The translations under genes were made by a program, and so were the position numbers. From Xylocopilactobacillus apis (GTDB lineage Bacteria; Bacillota; Bacilli; Lactobacillales; Lactobacillaceae), in assembly GCF_033095965.1 (NCBI RefSeq), contig NZ_AP026801.1:1012001-1076000 (forward strand): a DNA stretch of 64,000 nucleotides, given 5' to 3'. The notes below the pieces were generated by a model that was not told where the DNA came from, made no database searches, and saw nothing but the letters and a program-made list of their open reading frames with translations. Positions 19,009-28,655 of this stretch are shown one piece after another. Position 1 is the first letter of the stretch, and each line of letters begins with the position of its first letter.

Positions 19009-19031
19009 AAAGAACTTTGCTGACCTATAAT
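19003..19031 (+). promoter_or_regulatory. Promoter of the 74-residue gene
   Basis: TTTTCA (19003-19008), a 17-nt spacer and a consensus TATAAT (19026-19031), with the start codon 29 nt downstream of the -10 box. Confidence 0.7.
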
Positions 19032-19059
19032 AAAGACATATAATTTTGGAGGTAAATTC

Positions 19060-19284
19060 ATGTTTCCCTATCAATTTGAAATAAATAAAGAATACTACTT
19101 TGTAAACAAATTAAACCTTGTTATGCCCATTACTGTAAGTCAAGTTAGTCCAAACTCTGTGACTTTTAATACTAGTTTTAATCAAAATTGGACCTTAACT
19201 CCTGATTCTCAAGAATTTAAAGAACATCGAATATTTAAATCTAAAAATTCGGCAGAAATATTTGCTGGTGGTTGTTGTTCATAA
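19060..19284 (+). CDS. Unknown 74-residue protein with a GGCCS tail
   Basis: I do not recognise this protein. It starts MFPYQFEINKEYYFV, is rich in Asn, Thr, Phe and Ser with beta-strand-like alternation, has no signal peptide or membrane helix, and ends AGGCCS with two adjacent Cys. It looks real: a consensus -10, TGGAGGT 7 nt before the ATG, and a terminator just after it. A cre-like site overlaps its -35, suggesting control by carbon source. The vicinal Cys could bind metal or form a disulfide, but nothing shows its role. Confidence 0.7.
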   Translation: MFPYQFEINKEYYFVNKLNLVMPITVSQVSPNSVTFNTSFNQNWTLTPDSQEFKEHRIFKSKNSAEIFAGGCCS

Positions 19285-19299
19285 AGAACTAAAGATTAA

Positions 19300-19345
19300 G
19301 AAACCTTTTTGTTTTATTTTTCATTAAGCAAAAAAGGTTTTTTAA
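19300..19345 (+). terminator. Terminator of the 74-residue gene
   Basis: A 10-bp stem AAACCTTTTT (19301-19310) / AAAAAGGTTT (19331-19340) with a 20-nt loop, followed by TTTAATTT. The right arm overlaps the stop codon of the convergent pbp2b fragment. Confidence 0.65.
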
Positions 19346-20241
19346 TTTACTCCATTTGGGTAATACTTGCTATATAAAGAATAAATTTTATTTGCCATTT
19401 GAATTGGAACGGGTACTGTTGGTAAGCTTTGATATGAAACATTATTTAAACCAGGAAATACAATTGCAATGGCCACTTGAGGATCTTTTGCCGGCGCAAA
19501 TGTTACTAAACTTTCATTAAGTACGGGAGACCCATCAGCAGCAACAGATTCAGAAGTTCCAGTTTTAGCAGCAACTTCAAAAGGCAAATCCATCATTGCT
19601 GTTCCCGTTCTCCAACCATCAATACTAGCGATTCCTGATCCATATACCACGTCGTGCAGACCAGTTTTAACAAGATCAAAATCACTTTGAGTGGCATTAA
19701 CCTTGTTAAGGATAGTTGGCTTGTTTGAATATATAATTTGCCCCTTTGATCCATCATTATCAATTTGTTGGATTGATTGAACAATGTAAGGCTTCATTCT
19801 ATATCCGTTATTTGCAATTGTTGAAATATACTGTGCCATCTGAAGAGTGGTGTAGGAATCATAATTTCCATAAGAAAGGTCAAGTAGAGATCCTGTTAAA
19901 AGATTACCCTCTTCATTGAAACTAGTACCAACCAGACCCGTTGTCTCACCAGGTAAATCAATCCCAGTTCTTATACCTAAGCCAAATTCATTAAAATACT
20001 TTCTTAATCGATCAAATGAATTTTTATCTGCGGTCATCGAAATATTAGGTACATAATCGGCATTGGATTCTTTCATAGCCAATCTCATCATATAGATATT
20101 TGATGATACTTCTAAGGCTTGAGCGGCCGTTAATGCACTGAACGTCCCTTCAGGATATACAGAACCTTTAGAACGGGTTCCCGGCAATTTAACAGACGTA
20201 TCAGATATTAAGCTGTTATTTGTTGAGATGGAGCCATTCAT
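19342..20241 (-). pseudogene. pbp2b: Penicillin-binding protein 2B, C-terminal part after a frameshift
   Basis: A 299-residue frame holding the rest of the transpeptidase domain of a class B PBP: SSN (S46-N48, the SxN motif) and K226TGT. It lacks the nucleophilic serine, which lies in the preceding frame. It could start at an ATG overlapping the upstream stop (TAATG), but alone it cannot be an active transpeptidase. Continuous protein similarity (MGG, then LMNGSIS) shows that both frames were one gene. The two frames meet in a run of six G on the minus strand (20245-20250); seven G restores VMGGLMNGS. Confidence 0.85.
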
Positions 20242-21476
20242 TAGCCCCCCATTACCATGGCAGCTTTGACAGAAGATCCCATGACGTATGATTTATTTAT
20301 TGCTCCCAGAGGATTATAGGTTATTTCTCCAGTTTGAATATCACGATTAACACCAGCCATCGCATAAATAGCACCTGTTTTAGGATTCATTACTACGGCA
20401 TAAGCACCGTCATTCTTTCCCGCATATCCTCCAGCAACAGTTGATTCTAAAACACTTTTAACAATATAACTAACGTCATTTTGAAATTGAGAGTTAATTG
20501 TTAAATTTAAACTTCCACCCATTTGACCTGAATAGATAGTTTTTTGCGAAAGTATTTTATTATTAGTTGAAAGTTCAATTTGAGAAACTTTTTTTGATCC
20601 TTTTAAAATATTTTCATAACCTTGTTCTAAATAACTTGTCCCAACACTATCATTTCGAGCATATCCTTGAGCTAAAAGACTATTTATATCATCTGCAGGT
20701 AAACCCTGCTTATTAGATGTAACTGAACCTAATACGCCTGAAATAGTTGGATTTGTAGTGTTTTCTCTAATCCAATATGGTCCAACACTAATTCCTGGTA
20801 ATTCTAATAAATGTTCATTGACTTCAGCAAGTTCACGGTCTGTTAAACCATTGGTTTTAATATAAACAGTTGAAAGCTGGTAGGCGGCTTCCATACTTTT
20901 AAAAATGGCAGCTTCTTTTTTTTGCTGGCTGCTTAAATTTATTTTTTGATTAATTGTAAAGTTTACTAAATTTCGATCTATTTCTGCACTGCTTAACGAA
21001 TTTCCCTTTTTATCAAGTTTAAATTCCTTTGGCATTTGGGCCAGCATTGATTTGTTATTGTTTTTATCTGCCAAATAAAATTCTGCTCGATCCCACTTGT
21101 TTAAATTTTTAGAGTCTAGATAAGTAGGATCAATTGAAATATACTTAGCCAATTTAACTGCAGTATCGTACATCTCGCTTTTTTTAACTTCGAGCCCTCT
21201 AGTGTACATTATTGCATTGGTAGCCTTGTTGCCTGATAAAACGTGACCACGAGAATCATAAATTAGGCCCCTTTGAACAGGAGTTGATAGCGATAAAAGC
21301 TTAGTTTGATCAATTTCACTTTGATATTCCTTACCATGCTGAAGTTGGACATCTCCTAACTTAAATACTAAGATAGCAAATAAAACAAAAACTATAAAAA
21401 AAAGCAAGTTTAATCGAAATGGGATTCGCGATTTATCTTGAACTTGGTTATTATTTAAACGTTTCTTATTTTTCAC
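20241..21476 (-). pseudogene. pbp2b: Penicillin-binding protein 2B, N-terminal part up to a frameshift
   Basis: A 411-residue frame: cytoplasmic tail, one membrane helix (about 22-42), the class B PBP dimerisation domain, and the start of the transpeptidase domain with S401SVK404 in VMGSSVKAAMVMGG, after which it stops. The serine nucleophile is here but the SxN and KTG motifs are in the next frame. GTG start with AGAGG 11 nt upstream. In lactobacilli PBP2b serves lateral wall synthesis. Either the sequence has a one-base error in the G6 run, the strain is a true mutant, or the tract slips. Confidence 0.85.
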
Positions 21477-21517
21477 GAAATATAATGCCTCTAATTATTA
21501 ATTGTTATGATTATCTA

Positions 21518-24159
21518 ATGGAAACTAAACTTTTGAAAAAAATCTCAATAAAATTAACTCAAAAAAGAAAAATTCTTATTACTTTTTTTACTCCCATCAT
21601 TTTAATGATGATTTATTTTATTGCAATCGGAGTTCATCCGTTTGGTAATAATACTATCATGACTGTCGATTTAGGCCAGCAGTATATTGATTTCTTTGGA
21701 CTTTTTCATGATACATTACTTCATCATCCTTCAAGCTTTTTTTATTCTTTTTCTAAAGATATCGGCGGAGATATGTTGGGGGTATGGAGTTACTATCTCC
21801 TAAGTCCACTAAATCTAATTTTTTTGTTCTTTTCTAAAGAAAATCTTGATGTTGCGGTACTCATTATTACTTTACTTAAATATGGATTAATGTCTTCATC
21901 ATTTTATTATTTTGGATCAAAGACCACTAAAGTTTCTAAAAAAATTTTGATTCCCGTAAGTATTAGTTATTCTCTCAGCGGATTTTTCATCGCAAATCAA
22001 TTTAATTTAATGTGGCTTGATGCAGGTTATCTTTTACCGTTAATTGCATTAGGAATTTTTAAAATATTTCAAAAAGGAAAAATAAATCTTTATGTTTTTA
22101 CTTTAGCAGCCATATTGATCATAAATTATTATATGGGATATATGATCTGTATTTTTGCAGTTCTTTATTTTATTTATCTCTCTACTATAAATTATCATAC
22201 TTTTAAAGAACTCTTAAATAAAACAGTTAAATTTTTTATTGGATCTTTAATTTCTGGCTTATTGGCAGCAATGATTCTTCTTCCAACATTTTTTCAACTG
22301 ACCCAAAGCAAAGGATCATACACAATTAAACAGATTCACTGGAAATTTGAATATTCTCCCCTAAAAATGATAACCAAATTTAATATTGGGGCCTACAATT
22401 TTGACGCCATTTCTAGCGGTTATCCAAATATTTTTATCCCTAGTCTTATTTTAGCAGTTGCTATATTATATTTCTTTATCAAAAAAATCCCCTTACGATG
22501 TCGATTTTCTGCACTTTTAATTACATTGTTCATGATTTTTTCAATGTGTTTTGAACCACTAGATTTACTGTGGCATGGTTTTCAATTTCCAGTTTGGTAT
22601 CCATACCGATTTTCATATATTTTTATATTTTGGCTTTTAATTTTAGGATTGAATTCTTTTGAATACATTAAAGAAATAAAAATTAATCAATTGATTATTC
22701 CAAGCATTCTATTTATTACAATCACTTACGCTTCTCTTTTTTATCGAACTAAAATATCTTACCTTAATTACATTATAATTTCTTTAACTGCTATTTTCTT
22801 TATTATTTCTATTACCTTACTTGGGGGAATAATTAACCAGTATCCGATTTTAAAAAAAATAACCCCTTTTTTAATAATTTTTGAAGTAATAGTTAATGCT
22901 TATGTTTCCTTAAGTAGGATTGGATTTATTTCTCATTCTGAGTATGCTCGATATGTTAAAAGTTCTGAGCATACTTTAAATAAGATCAAAAATAAAGATC
23001 ATGACTTTTACCGAATTGGGAAGTCTTTTGAAAGAACTAATAATGATGCGATGCTTCTAGATTTTAACGGAACGGACCAATTTAATAGTATGTTAGAGCC
23101 AAAAACTAGTAATTTATATGCTCAATTAGGCCAACCTCAATCTGAAGGTGATGTAATTTATGGAAATGGTAATGTTTTTACAGATTCTTTTTTAGGGATC
23201 AAATATTTTTTAAATTCCAATTCGCATAATAAAAATGTTTTTAAGCCGATTGGTACCCGTTCGGACATCCAAAATTATGGTAATTTTTTTAATGATCATG
23301 AAATTTCAATAAAAGAAAATCCTTACGTTTTGACAAATGGATTTTTAGTCTCTGACAAAGTTTTAAAAACAGATTTAGCTTTGATTAATCCGATTATGAA
23401 TTATAATTCGATTTATAATAGTTTCTCTTCTAATAAAAACTATCAAGATTTGTTTTTACCCTTTTATTCCTACACTGAAAAATTGATTAATTTAAAAGAA
23501 AAAAGAACAAACAGTTTTGACACTTATACTAAAATTAATCGATTGAAACCAGCAAAAATAATTATTTCTTTGACTCCTAAAACTAACGATCCATACTACG
23601 TGTCTTTAAACGGTGATCTTTCGGATAATAAGGTGAAGTATTCAGTCAACGGTAAAGTTATTGAACAAGATCAAACAATCCAGAATACAATTGTCCAATC
23701 AATTTTTCAAAATCAAAAGAATAAAGTTGTTAACTATGAATTGGATATTAACGCTAACAAAATTAATCTATACGATTTAAGCTTTTATTTTATGGACACA
23801 ACAAAGTTTTTAATTCAAAATAATCATTTGCAGAATAGTCAACTAAAAATAATCAATCATACATCTAATAAAATTATTGGAAACATCGATGTGAAACAAA
23901 AAAAAGAAAATACTTTGTTTTACAGTATTCCTTATGCAAAAGGGTGGAATGCATTTGTTGATGGGAAAAAAGTTAGAATAAATAAAGCATTTAAAAATTT
24001 TATTGCAATTAAGCTTTCAACCGGAAAACATTCAATAAAAATTGAATATATCCCCCTTTTTTTGGCTTAGGATTAATTATTAGTGTCACAACTTTAATCA
24101 TTTTTTTAATATTTTTATTATTGAAACATCGCCATCCTAAAAAGAAGCATTATGCCTAA
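21518..24159 (+). pseudogene. yfhO: YfhO-family membrane glycosyltransferase-like protein, frameshifted near its C-terminus
   Basis: A large membrane protein with about a dozen hydrophobic helices (IILMMIYFIAIGVHPFG, GVWSYYLLSPLNLI, YPYRFSYIFIFWLL) and a soluble C-terminal region, as in the YfhO family, which in Bacillus and Listeria is needed to glycosylate lipoteichoic acid. The open frame stops at 24070 after EYIPLFLA. Shifting one base at the C5T7 run (24052-24063) continues as FFGLGLIISVTTLIIFLIF to a stop at 24157-24159, restoring the last membrane helix and a basic tail. I chose the ATG at 21518 (METKLLKK); no good ribosome binding site is visible. It is divergent from pbp2b. Confidence 0.85.
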
Positions 24160-24242
24160 TTACTATAATGAATAATGTGTAATAAGTATTTAACATCGTG
24201 GAGCTTCCCTTTTACAATCGATATAGATGGTATTTTAACAGC

Positions 24243-24273
24243 TTGACTTAAAGTTAACTTTAGGTGTTATTGT
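24243..24273 (+). promoter_or_regulatory. MerR-type promoter with dyad operator
   Basis: TTGACT (24243-24248) and TATTGT (24268-24273) are 19 bp apart, the over-long spacing typical of MerR-regulated promoters. The spacer contains the perfect 14-bp palindrome TAAAGTTAACTTTA (24249-24262), the usual MerR-family operator form. It drives the DUF3737 gene 51 nt downstream. No MerR gene is in the window. Confidence 0.75.
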
Positions 24274-24324
24274 CATTATTAAGCTATCTGCTCAAAAAAA
24301 TTAATATAGATTAAGGAATTATTT

Positions 24325-25173
24325 ATGACAACATATCAAGAAAAAACTTATACTGGTGAACGTTCATTGTTCGGAGTCAAAAATGCAATGATTCAAAATG
24401 TTACTTTTGGAATGGGAGAATCTCCTTTAAAAGAGTCAAGTCATTTATCGATTTCTAATACTATTTTTAAATGGAAATATCCACTTTGGTATAGCTCTGA
24501 TGTCAAAGTTAATCACTCCATTTTCGAAAAAATGTCTCGTTCAGGAATTTGGTACACAAACGATATAAAAGTAACCAATAGCACACTTGAAGCTCCGAAA
24601 CTATTTAGAAGATGTCGTAATGTCGATTTAGAAAATGTTTACTTTGCTGATGCAGCAGAAACTATTTGGAATTGTGATCAGATAAACGTAAAAGATGTTC
24701 AGGCACGCGGAGATTATTTTGGAATGAATAGTAAAGAAATAGTGCTTGATAATTTTCAATTAGTTGGAAATTATGCTTTCGATGGAGCGTCAAACATCGA
24801 AGCCCATAACTGTACATTTATGTCAAAAGATGCTTTTTGGAATTGTAAAAACGTTAAATTAGAAAACTGCACGATTAATGGAGAATATTTAAGTTGGAAC
24901 ACTGAAAACCTAACTTTAATTAACTGTACAATCGAAAGTAATCAAGGGTTGTGTTATATCAAGCATTTAAAAATGAGAAATTGTTCTTTATTAGAAACGG
25001 ATTTAGCATTTGAATATTGTTCTGACATTGATGCAGAAATTGTTTCAGACATCATTAGTGTAAAAAATCCAATCAGCGGAGTTATTAAAGCTAACCATAT
25101 TAATGAAATAATTCAAGATGATAAAGAACTTGATTCAAGTAAAATCAAATTCATTCAAAAGGAGGAGCGATGA
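24325..25173 (+). CDS. DUF3737 family protein (right-handed beta-helix)
   Basis: A 282-residue cytoplasmic protein beginning MTTYQEKTYTGERSLFGVKN, made of regular short repeats with N/C/T/F positions (for example NVKLENCTINGEYLSWNTENLTLINCTI), the pattern of a parallel beta-helix. The start matches DUF3737 proteins, common in lactobacilli and other Firmicutes; their function is unknown. AAGGA precedes the ATG. It is coupled to the next gene by a 4-nt overlap and lies behind a MerR-type promoter, so it is probably inducible, perhaps by chemical stress. Confidence 0.85.
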   Translation: MTTYQEKTYTGERSLFGVKNAMIQNVTFGMGESPLKESSHLSISNTIFKWKYPLWYSSDVKVNHSIFEKMSRSGIWYTNDIKVTNSTLEAPKLFRRCRNVDLENVYFADAAETIWNCDQINVKDVQARGDYFGMNSKEIVLDNFQLVGNYAFDGASNIEAHNCTFMSKDAFWNCKNVKLENCTINGEYLSWNTENLTLINCTIESNQGLCYIKHLKMRNCSLLETDLAFEYCSDIDAEIVSDIISVKNPISGVIKANHINEIIQDDKELDSSKIKFIQKEER

Positions 25174-26009
25174 CTAAGAAAAAACATTTTTCAATTGTTC
25201 TTTCACTGCTTTTTTTACTTTTTATTATTACTGGGTGCAGTTCCAAAAGTAACAATTCGGCTGTAGTTAAATCTACTCCAACGCTATTTATTCATGGTTG
25301 GGGAAGTAGTATTAATGCTGAGCACCAAATGACTAATTCGATTCAAAATGCAAAAATTTCTAACAGTGTTACGCAAGCTTTAGTAGATTCTAAAGGAAAA
25401 GTAAAGCTGGTCGGTCAGATTCCGTCAGATGCTAAAAATCCGCTTGTTGAAGTTGGTTTTGAGGATAATAAAAGCAGTGGTGATTACCATCAAAATGGTA
25501 GATGGTTAAAAAACGTGATTGAAAAATTACAACAAACATATCATATCAAGAATGTAAATCTTGTAGGTCATTCAATGGGAAATATGGCAATAGTTTACTA
25601 TTTACTTGATAACTATAACAATCATAAATTGCCAAAAGTACTTCATCAAGTTGATATTGCAGGTCACTTTAATGGAATTATTGGGATCGATGATAAACCA
25701 AATCAAATTAAATTAAATTCAGAAGGACGTCCTGATAAAATAAATAAAAATTATCAAGATTTACTTGGTTTAAGAAATAAATATCCGTATAAACAGATAA
25801 AAGTTTTAAATATTTTTGGAGATAAAAATAATGGCACCCATTCAGATGATGATGTCACCAACTCTTCTTCTCAATCTTTAAAATATTTGCTTAATAAAAG
25901 AGCTTTATCGTATCAAGAAAAGAAAATAGTTGGTCCAGAAGGTCAACACAGCAGACTACACGAAAACAAAGAAGTAGATCAGATTTTAATGAAATTCTTG
26001 TGGCCTTAA
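25170..26009 (+). CDS. DUF915-type alpha/beta-hydrolase lipoprotein
   Basis: A 279-residue lipoprotein. The signal peptide ends in ITGC with Cys at residue 23. The hydrolase fold shows an FIHGWGSS oxyanion loop (40-47), nucleophile elbow GHSMG with Ser135, and a late His in GQHSRLH. It belongs to the DUF915 group of cell-surface hydrolases of lactic acid bacteria; the substrate is unknown. Its ATG overlaps the DUF3737 stop (ATGA), with GGAGG just upstream inside that gene, so both are made from the MerR-type promoter. Confidence 0.87.
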   Translation: MTKKKHFSIVLSLLFLLFIITGCSSKSNNSAVVKSTPTLFIHGWGSSINAEHQMTNSIQNAKISNSVTQALVDSKGKVKLVGQIPSDAKNPLVEVGFEDNKSSGDYHQNGRWLKNVIEKLQQTYHIKNVNLVGHSMGNMAIVYYLLDNYNNHKLPKVLHQVDIAGHFNGIIGIDDKPNQIKLNSEGRPDKINKNYQDLLGLRNKYPYKQIKVLNIFGDKNNGTHSDDDVTNSSSQSLKYLLNKRALSYQEKKIVGPEGQHSRLHENKEVDQILMKFLWP

Positions 26010-26017
26010 TTCACAAT

Positions 26018-26058
26018 AAAAACAGCGAAGTTTTAATTTTTGACTTCGCTGTTTTTTT
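26018..26058. terminator. Bidirectional terminator between the DUF915 gene and npr
   Basis: An 11-bp stem AACAGCGAAGT (26021-26031) / ACTTCGCTGTT (26043-26053) with T runs on the outside of both arms (TTTTTTT on plus, TTTTTATTG on minus), between two convergent genes. Confidence 0.93.
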
Positions 26059-26066
26059 AAAATTAA

Positions 26067-27425
26067 CTATTTATTTTTCATTTTTAATTGAGCTTTTTGA
26101 GCCGCTACATTCATTATGTTCCACGGGCGATCAAAACCTGGTTGGAAAAAGAAATCAGTATAAGCTAATTCATCAACGGTTACATGTTTTTCAATTGCCA
26201 AAGAGATCGTGTTAATATTTGCAGTCACGTCAGCAGTTGACATAATCTGAGCTCCTAATATTCTTCCGTCTTCTGGAGAATAAGTTAACTTAAACTGAAC
26301 TTTAGCATTATGATCTTCTGGTACAAAAGCTGGTCGCCAAGTGTCTTCAACATAAACAGACTCAGTTTTAATTCCATAGCTGCCAGCAGTCGCATCTTTA
26401 ATGCCAGTTGAAGCAAAATGATATTTAAAAACTGACAAAGCAGAAGATCCAGAAACAGGTGGTGTTGGAATTGTTTCCTTTTCAAGATTCTTAACTGCAA
26501 ACCTTCCTTGACGTCTACTGTTTGTTGCTAAAGCAATTTTTGCAGGTTGATCTGTAGGGGCAAAAGTTACTAACGTTGCATCACCTACTGCAAAAATATC
26601 TTCTGCACTGGTTCTTTGATAGGCATCGGTTTTTATCGTATGGTCGGGATTTAATTCAAGCGTATTTTCTAACCACTGCGTGTTAGGTTTAACTCCTGCT
26701 GCTTCAATTACTAGATCTGCATCAAAGCTACCCTTATCAGTAATAACTTGTTTTACAGTACCATTTTCCCCTTCAAACTTTTGCACAGATTGACCTAAAG
26801 CAAGATTAACATTATGTTTTTCAAGTTCTGGAGCCAAAACATCTGTAAATTCTGAATCTAAATAGGTACCTAAAATTCTAGGCAAAATATCGATAACGGT
26901 TACATTTTTTCCAGCTTTAGCAAATGCCTCTGCAGCCTCAATTCCAATATATCCTGACCCAATAACAACAACATTTCTAATATTCGGTTCAACAGTTGCT
27001 CTTTTGAGCTTCATTGCCCAATCGCGACCGCGCATAAAATAGATATTTTCTAAATCATTACCAGCTACAGGGAGTTTAGAAGGTATTGCTCCTGTGCTAA
27101 TGATTAACTTATCATAACTTTCAGTTCTAGTAGAGTCGTCATTTAAATTACGAACCGTTACTTGATGTTGAGAAGGATTTATTTCAGTAATTTCTTGTTT
27201 AACAAAAACGTGAACACCCTTTTTTTCCATTCCCTCTTTTGTTGCATATCGAACACTGTTAACATCTTTGACAAGACCTTCTAAATAAAGCTGCATTCCG
27301 CAAGAAAGAAAAGAAATAAAATCTCCTTTTTCATACCATTGAATTTCTGCATTTGGATAATCTTGTAATAATTCTTGAACGGCTTCGAATCCACCGTGAG
27401 ATGAACCAATTACTATAACTTTCAT
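26067..27425 (-). CDS. npr: NADH peroxidase
   Basis: A 452-residue flavoprotein. The N-terminal half matches enterococcal NADH peroxidase closely (GSSHGG at 7-12, [18 protein letters not shown]), with active-site His10 and redox Cys42, which cycles through a sulfenic acid. NADH- and FAD-binding Rossmann motifs [15 protein letters not shown] and [11 protein letters not shown] are present, as is the C-terminal [14 protein letters not shown]. It reduces H2O2 to water with NADH. A water-forming NADH oxidase is the alternative, but the N-terminal sequence favours the peroxidase. AAGGAG precedes the ATG, and a PerR-type box overlaps the promoter. Confidence 0.9.
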   Translation of the reverse strand: MKVIVIGSSHGGFEAVQELLQDYPNAEIQWYEKGDFISFLSCGMQLYLEGLVKDVNSVRYATKEGMEKKGVHVFVKQEITEINPSQHQVTVRNLNDDSTRTESYDKLIISTGAIPSKLPVAGNDLENIYFMRGRDWAMKLKRATVEPNIRNVVVIGSGYIGIEAAEAFAKAGKNVTVIDILPRILGTYLDSEFTDVLAPELEKHNVNLALGQSVQKFEGENGTVKQVITDKGSFDADLVIEAAGVKPNTQWLENTLELNPDHTIKTDAYQRTSAEDIFAVGDATLVTFAPTDQPAKIALATNSRRQGRFAVKNLEKETIPTPPVSGSSALSVFKYHFASTGIKDATAGSYGIKTESVYVEDTWRPAFVPEDHNAKVQFKLTYSPEDGRILGAQIMSTADVTANINTISLAIEKHVTVDELAYTDFFFQPGFDRPWNIMNVAAQKAQLKMKNK

Positions 27426-27453
27426 ACTTTAACTCCTTTTAATTTATATTTTA

Positions 27454-27482
27454 ATTATAATCATTCTAATAAAAATAGTAAA
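27454..27482 (-). promoter_or_regulatory. npr promoter with PerR-type box
   Basis: On the minus strand TTTACT (27482-27477), a 17-nt spacer and TATAAT (27459-27454). The -10 box is overlapped by TTATAATCATTCTAA (27455-27469 on plus), which matches the PerR consensus TTATAATNATTATAA at all but one position. Occupancy by PerR would block npr and be lifted by peroxide. Fur-family boxes are similar, so the regulator is inferred. Confidence 0.7.
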
Positions 27483-27530
27483 TTTAAAGAAATTTTGATT
27501 TTTGATAAACTTAATTTGGAGGCTTAATTA

Positions 27531-28019
27531 ATGACAAAACTTATTATTATTCGTGGAAATTCTGGTAGCGGTAAAACTACTACTGCAGATGCACTTAAAA
27601 AAAGTTTCAGTAATTCAACATTATTAATTAACCAAGATCTTATCCGTAAACAGCTTCTTGATGAGCCTGATATTTCACATAATCTTTCAATTTCACTGAT
27701 GGATCAATTGCTTATCTGGGGTGAAGAAAATGTTAAACAAATAATTTTAGAAGGAATTTTAAAAACTAGTGTCTATGGAGAATGGATAAAAAAAGTCCAA
27801 GCTAATTATGGTAAAAAAGTCACAACCTGCTACTTTAACTTGACCTTTGACGAATGTATTAAAAGAAATAAAACAAAAAAAGAAAGTTTTGCATTAGAAC
27901 AAATGAAAAGATGGTGGATTGAAGATGATCTTATTGGTAATGAAGATTTAATATTTTCAAGTTCAAGTAGTATTCATGAACAAGTTCGAAAAATAAAAAA
28001 AGTTGTTTTTTCTAAGTAA
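27531..28019 (+). CDS. Small P-loop kinase-like protein
   Basis: A 162-residue protein with Walker A GNSGSGKTT (residues 9-17), a DLIRK segment typical of nucleoside or sugar kinase folds, and a lid-like region CIKRNKTKK. It resembles AAA_33/zeta-toxin-type kinases widespread as single genes in lactobacilli; the substrate is unknown. TTGGAGG lies 9 nt before the ATG. It is divergent from npr across about 100 nt, and its stop is 3 nt from the stop of the convergent liaR. Confidence 0.8.
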   Translation: MTKLIIIRGNSGSGKTTTADALKKSFSNSTLLINQDLIRKQLLDEPDISHNLSISLMDQLLIWGEENVKQIILEGILKTSVYGEWIKKVQANYGKKVTTCYFNLTFDECIKRNKTKKESFALEQMKRWWIEDDLIGNEDLIFSSSSSIHEQVRKIKKVVFSK

Positions 28020-28022
28020 TTA

Positions 28023-28655
28023 TTATTTTACAAGTCCGTGTTTAAAAGCATAAATTGTAGCTTGAGTTCGATCTTGAACATCTAATTTGTTTAAAATATT
28101 GGAAACATGAGTTTTGACAGTCTTTAAAGAAATAAATAATTCATCCCCAATTTCTTTGTTGGTCTTTCCCTCTCCAATCAGTCTTAAAACTTCTAATTCA
28201 CGATTTGTTAAAGTTTCAAATAGTTCCTTTTCCTGAAGTTTATCAGGATTATTTTTAATTTTACTTGCAACTTCTTCTTCAAAAACTGATTTACCCATGA
28301 TGGCTTTGTGGATAGCTTCAACAATTTCATCTGCACTACCGGTTTTTAAAATATAACTTGTTGCCCCTGCTCTAATTGCCGGATAAACCAACTCGTCGTC
28401 AATAAAACTTGTAAGAATAATGATTTTTTGCTTTGGATTATTTTTAAGAATTTTCTTAGAAGCTTCAACCCCATCCAATTCCGGCATTACGAGGTCCATT
28501 AAAATAACGTCAGGCTTTAAACTTTTAGCTTTATCAATCGCCTCTAAACCATTAGTCGCCATTCCAACAACTTCAATATCTGATTCTACTTCTAAATATG
28601 CAGAGATTCCCATTCGAACCATTGCATGATCATCTACAATTAAAACTTTAATCAT
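28023..28655 (-). CDS. liaR: Response regulator LiaR (NarL/FixJ family)
   Basis: A 210-residue response regulator. The receiver domain has DD (8-9), the phosphoacceptor Asp54 in ILMDLVMP, and the Thr/Lys switch residues; a LuxR-type helix-turn-helix follows (LTNRELEVLRLIGEGKTNKEIG). It is the last gene of greA-liaF-liaS-liaR and overlaps liaS by 4 nt. LiaR activates envelope-stress genes when LiaS senses damage to the lipid II cycle. The symbol is assigned from the liaFSR gene order. Confidence 0.9.
   Translation of the reverse strand: MIKVLIVDDHAMVRMGISAYLEVESDIEVVGMATNGLEAIDKAKSLKPDVILMDLVMPELDGVEASKKILKNNPKQKIIILTSFIDDELVYPAIRAGATSYILKTGSADEIVEAIHKAIMGKSVFEEEVASKIKNNPDKLQEKELFETLTNRELEVLRLIGEGKTNKEIGDELFISLKTVKTHVSNILNKLDVQDRTQATIYAFKHGLVK

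Noticed and set aside
26000-26215. 71-codon plus-strand frame after the DUF915 gene
   Set aside because: It crosses the bidirectional terminator and runs antisense through the conserved C-terminus of npr.
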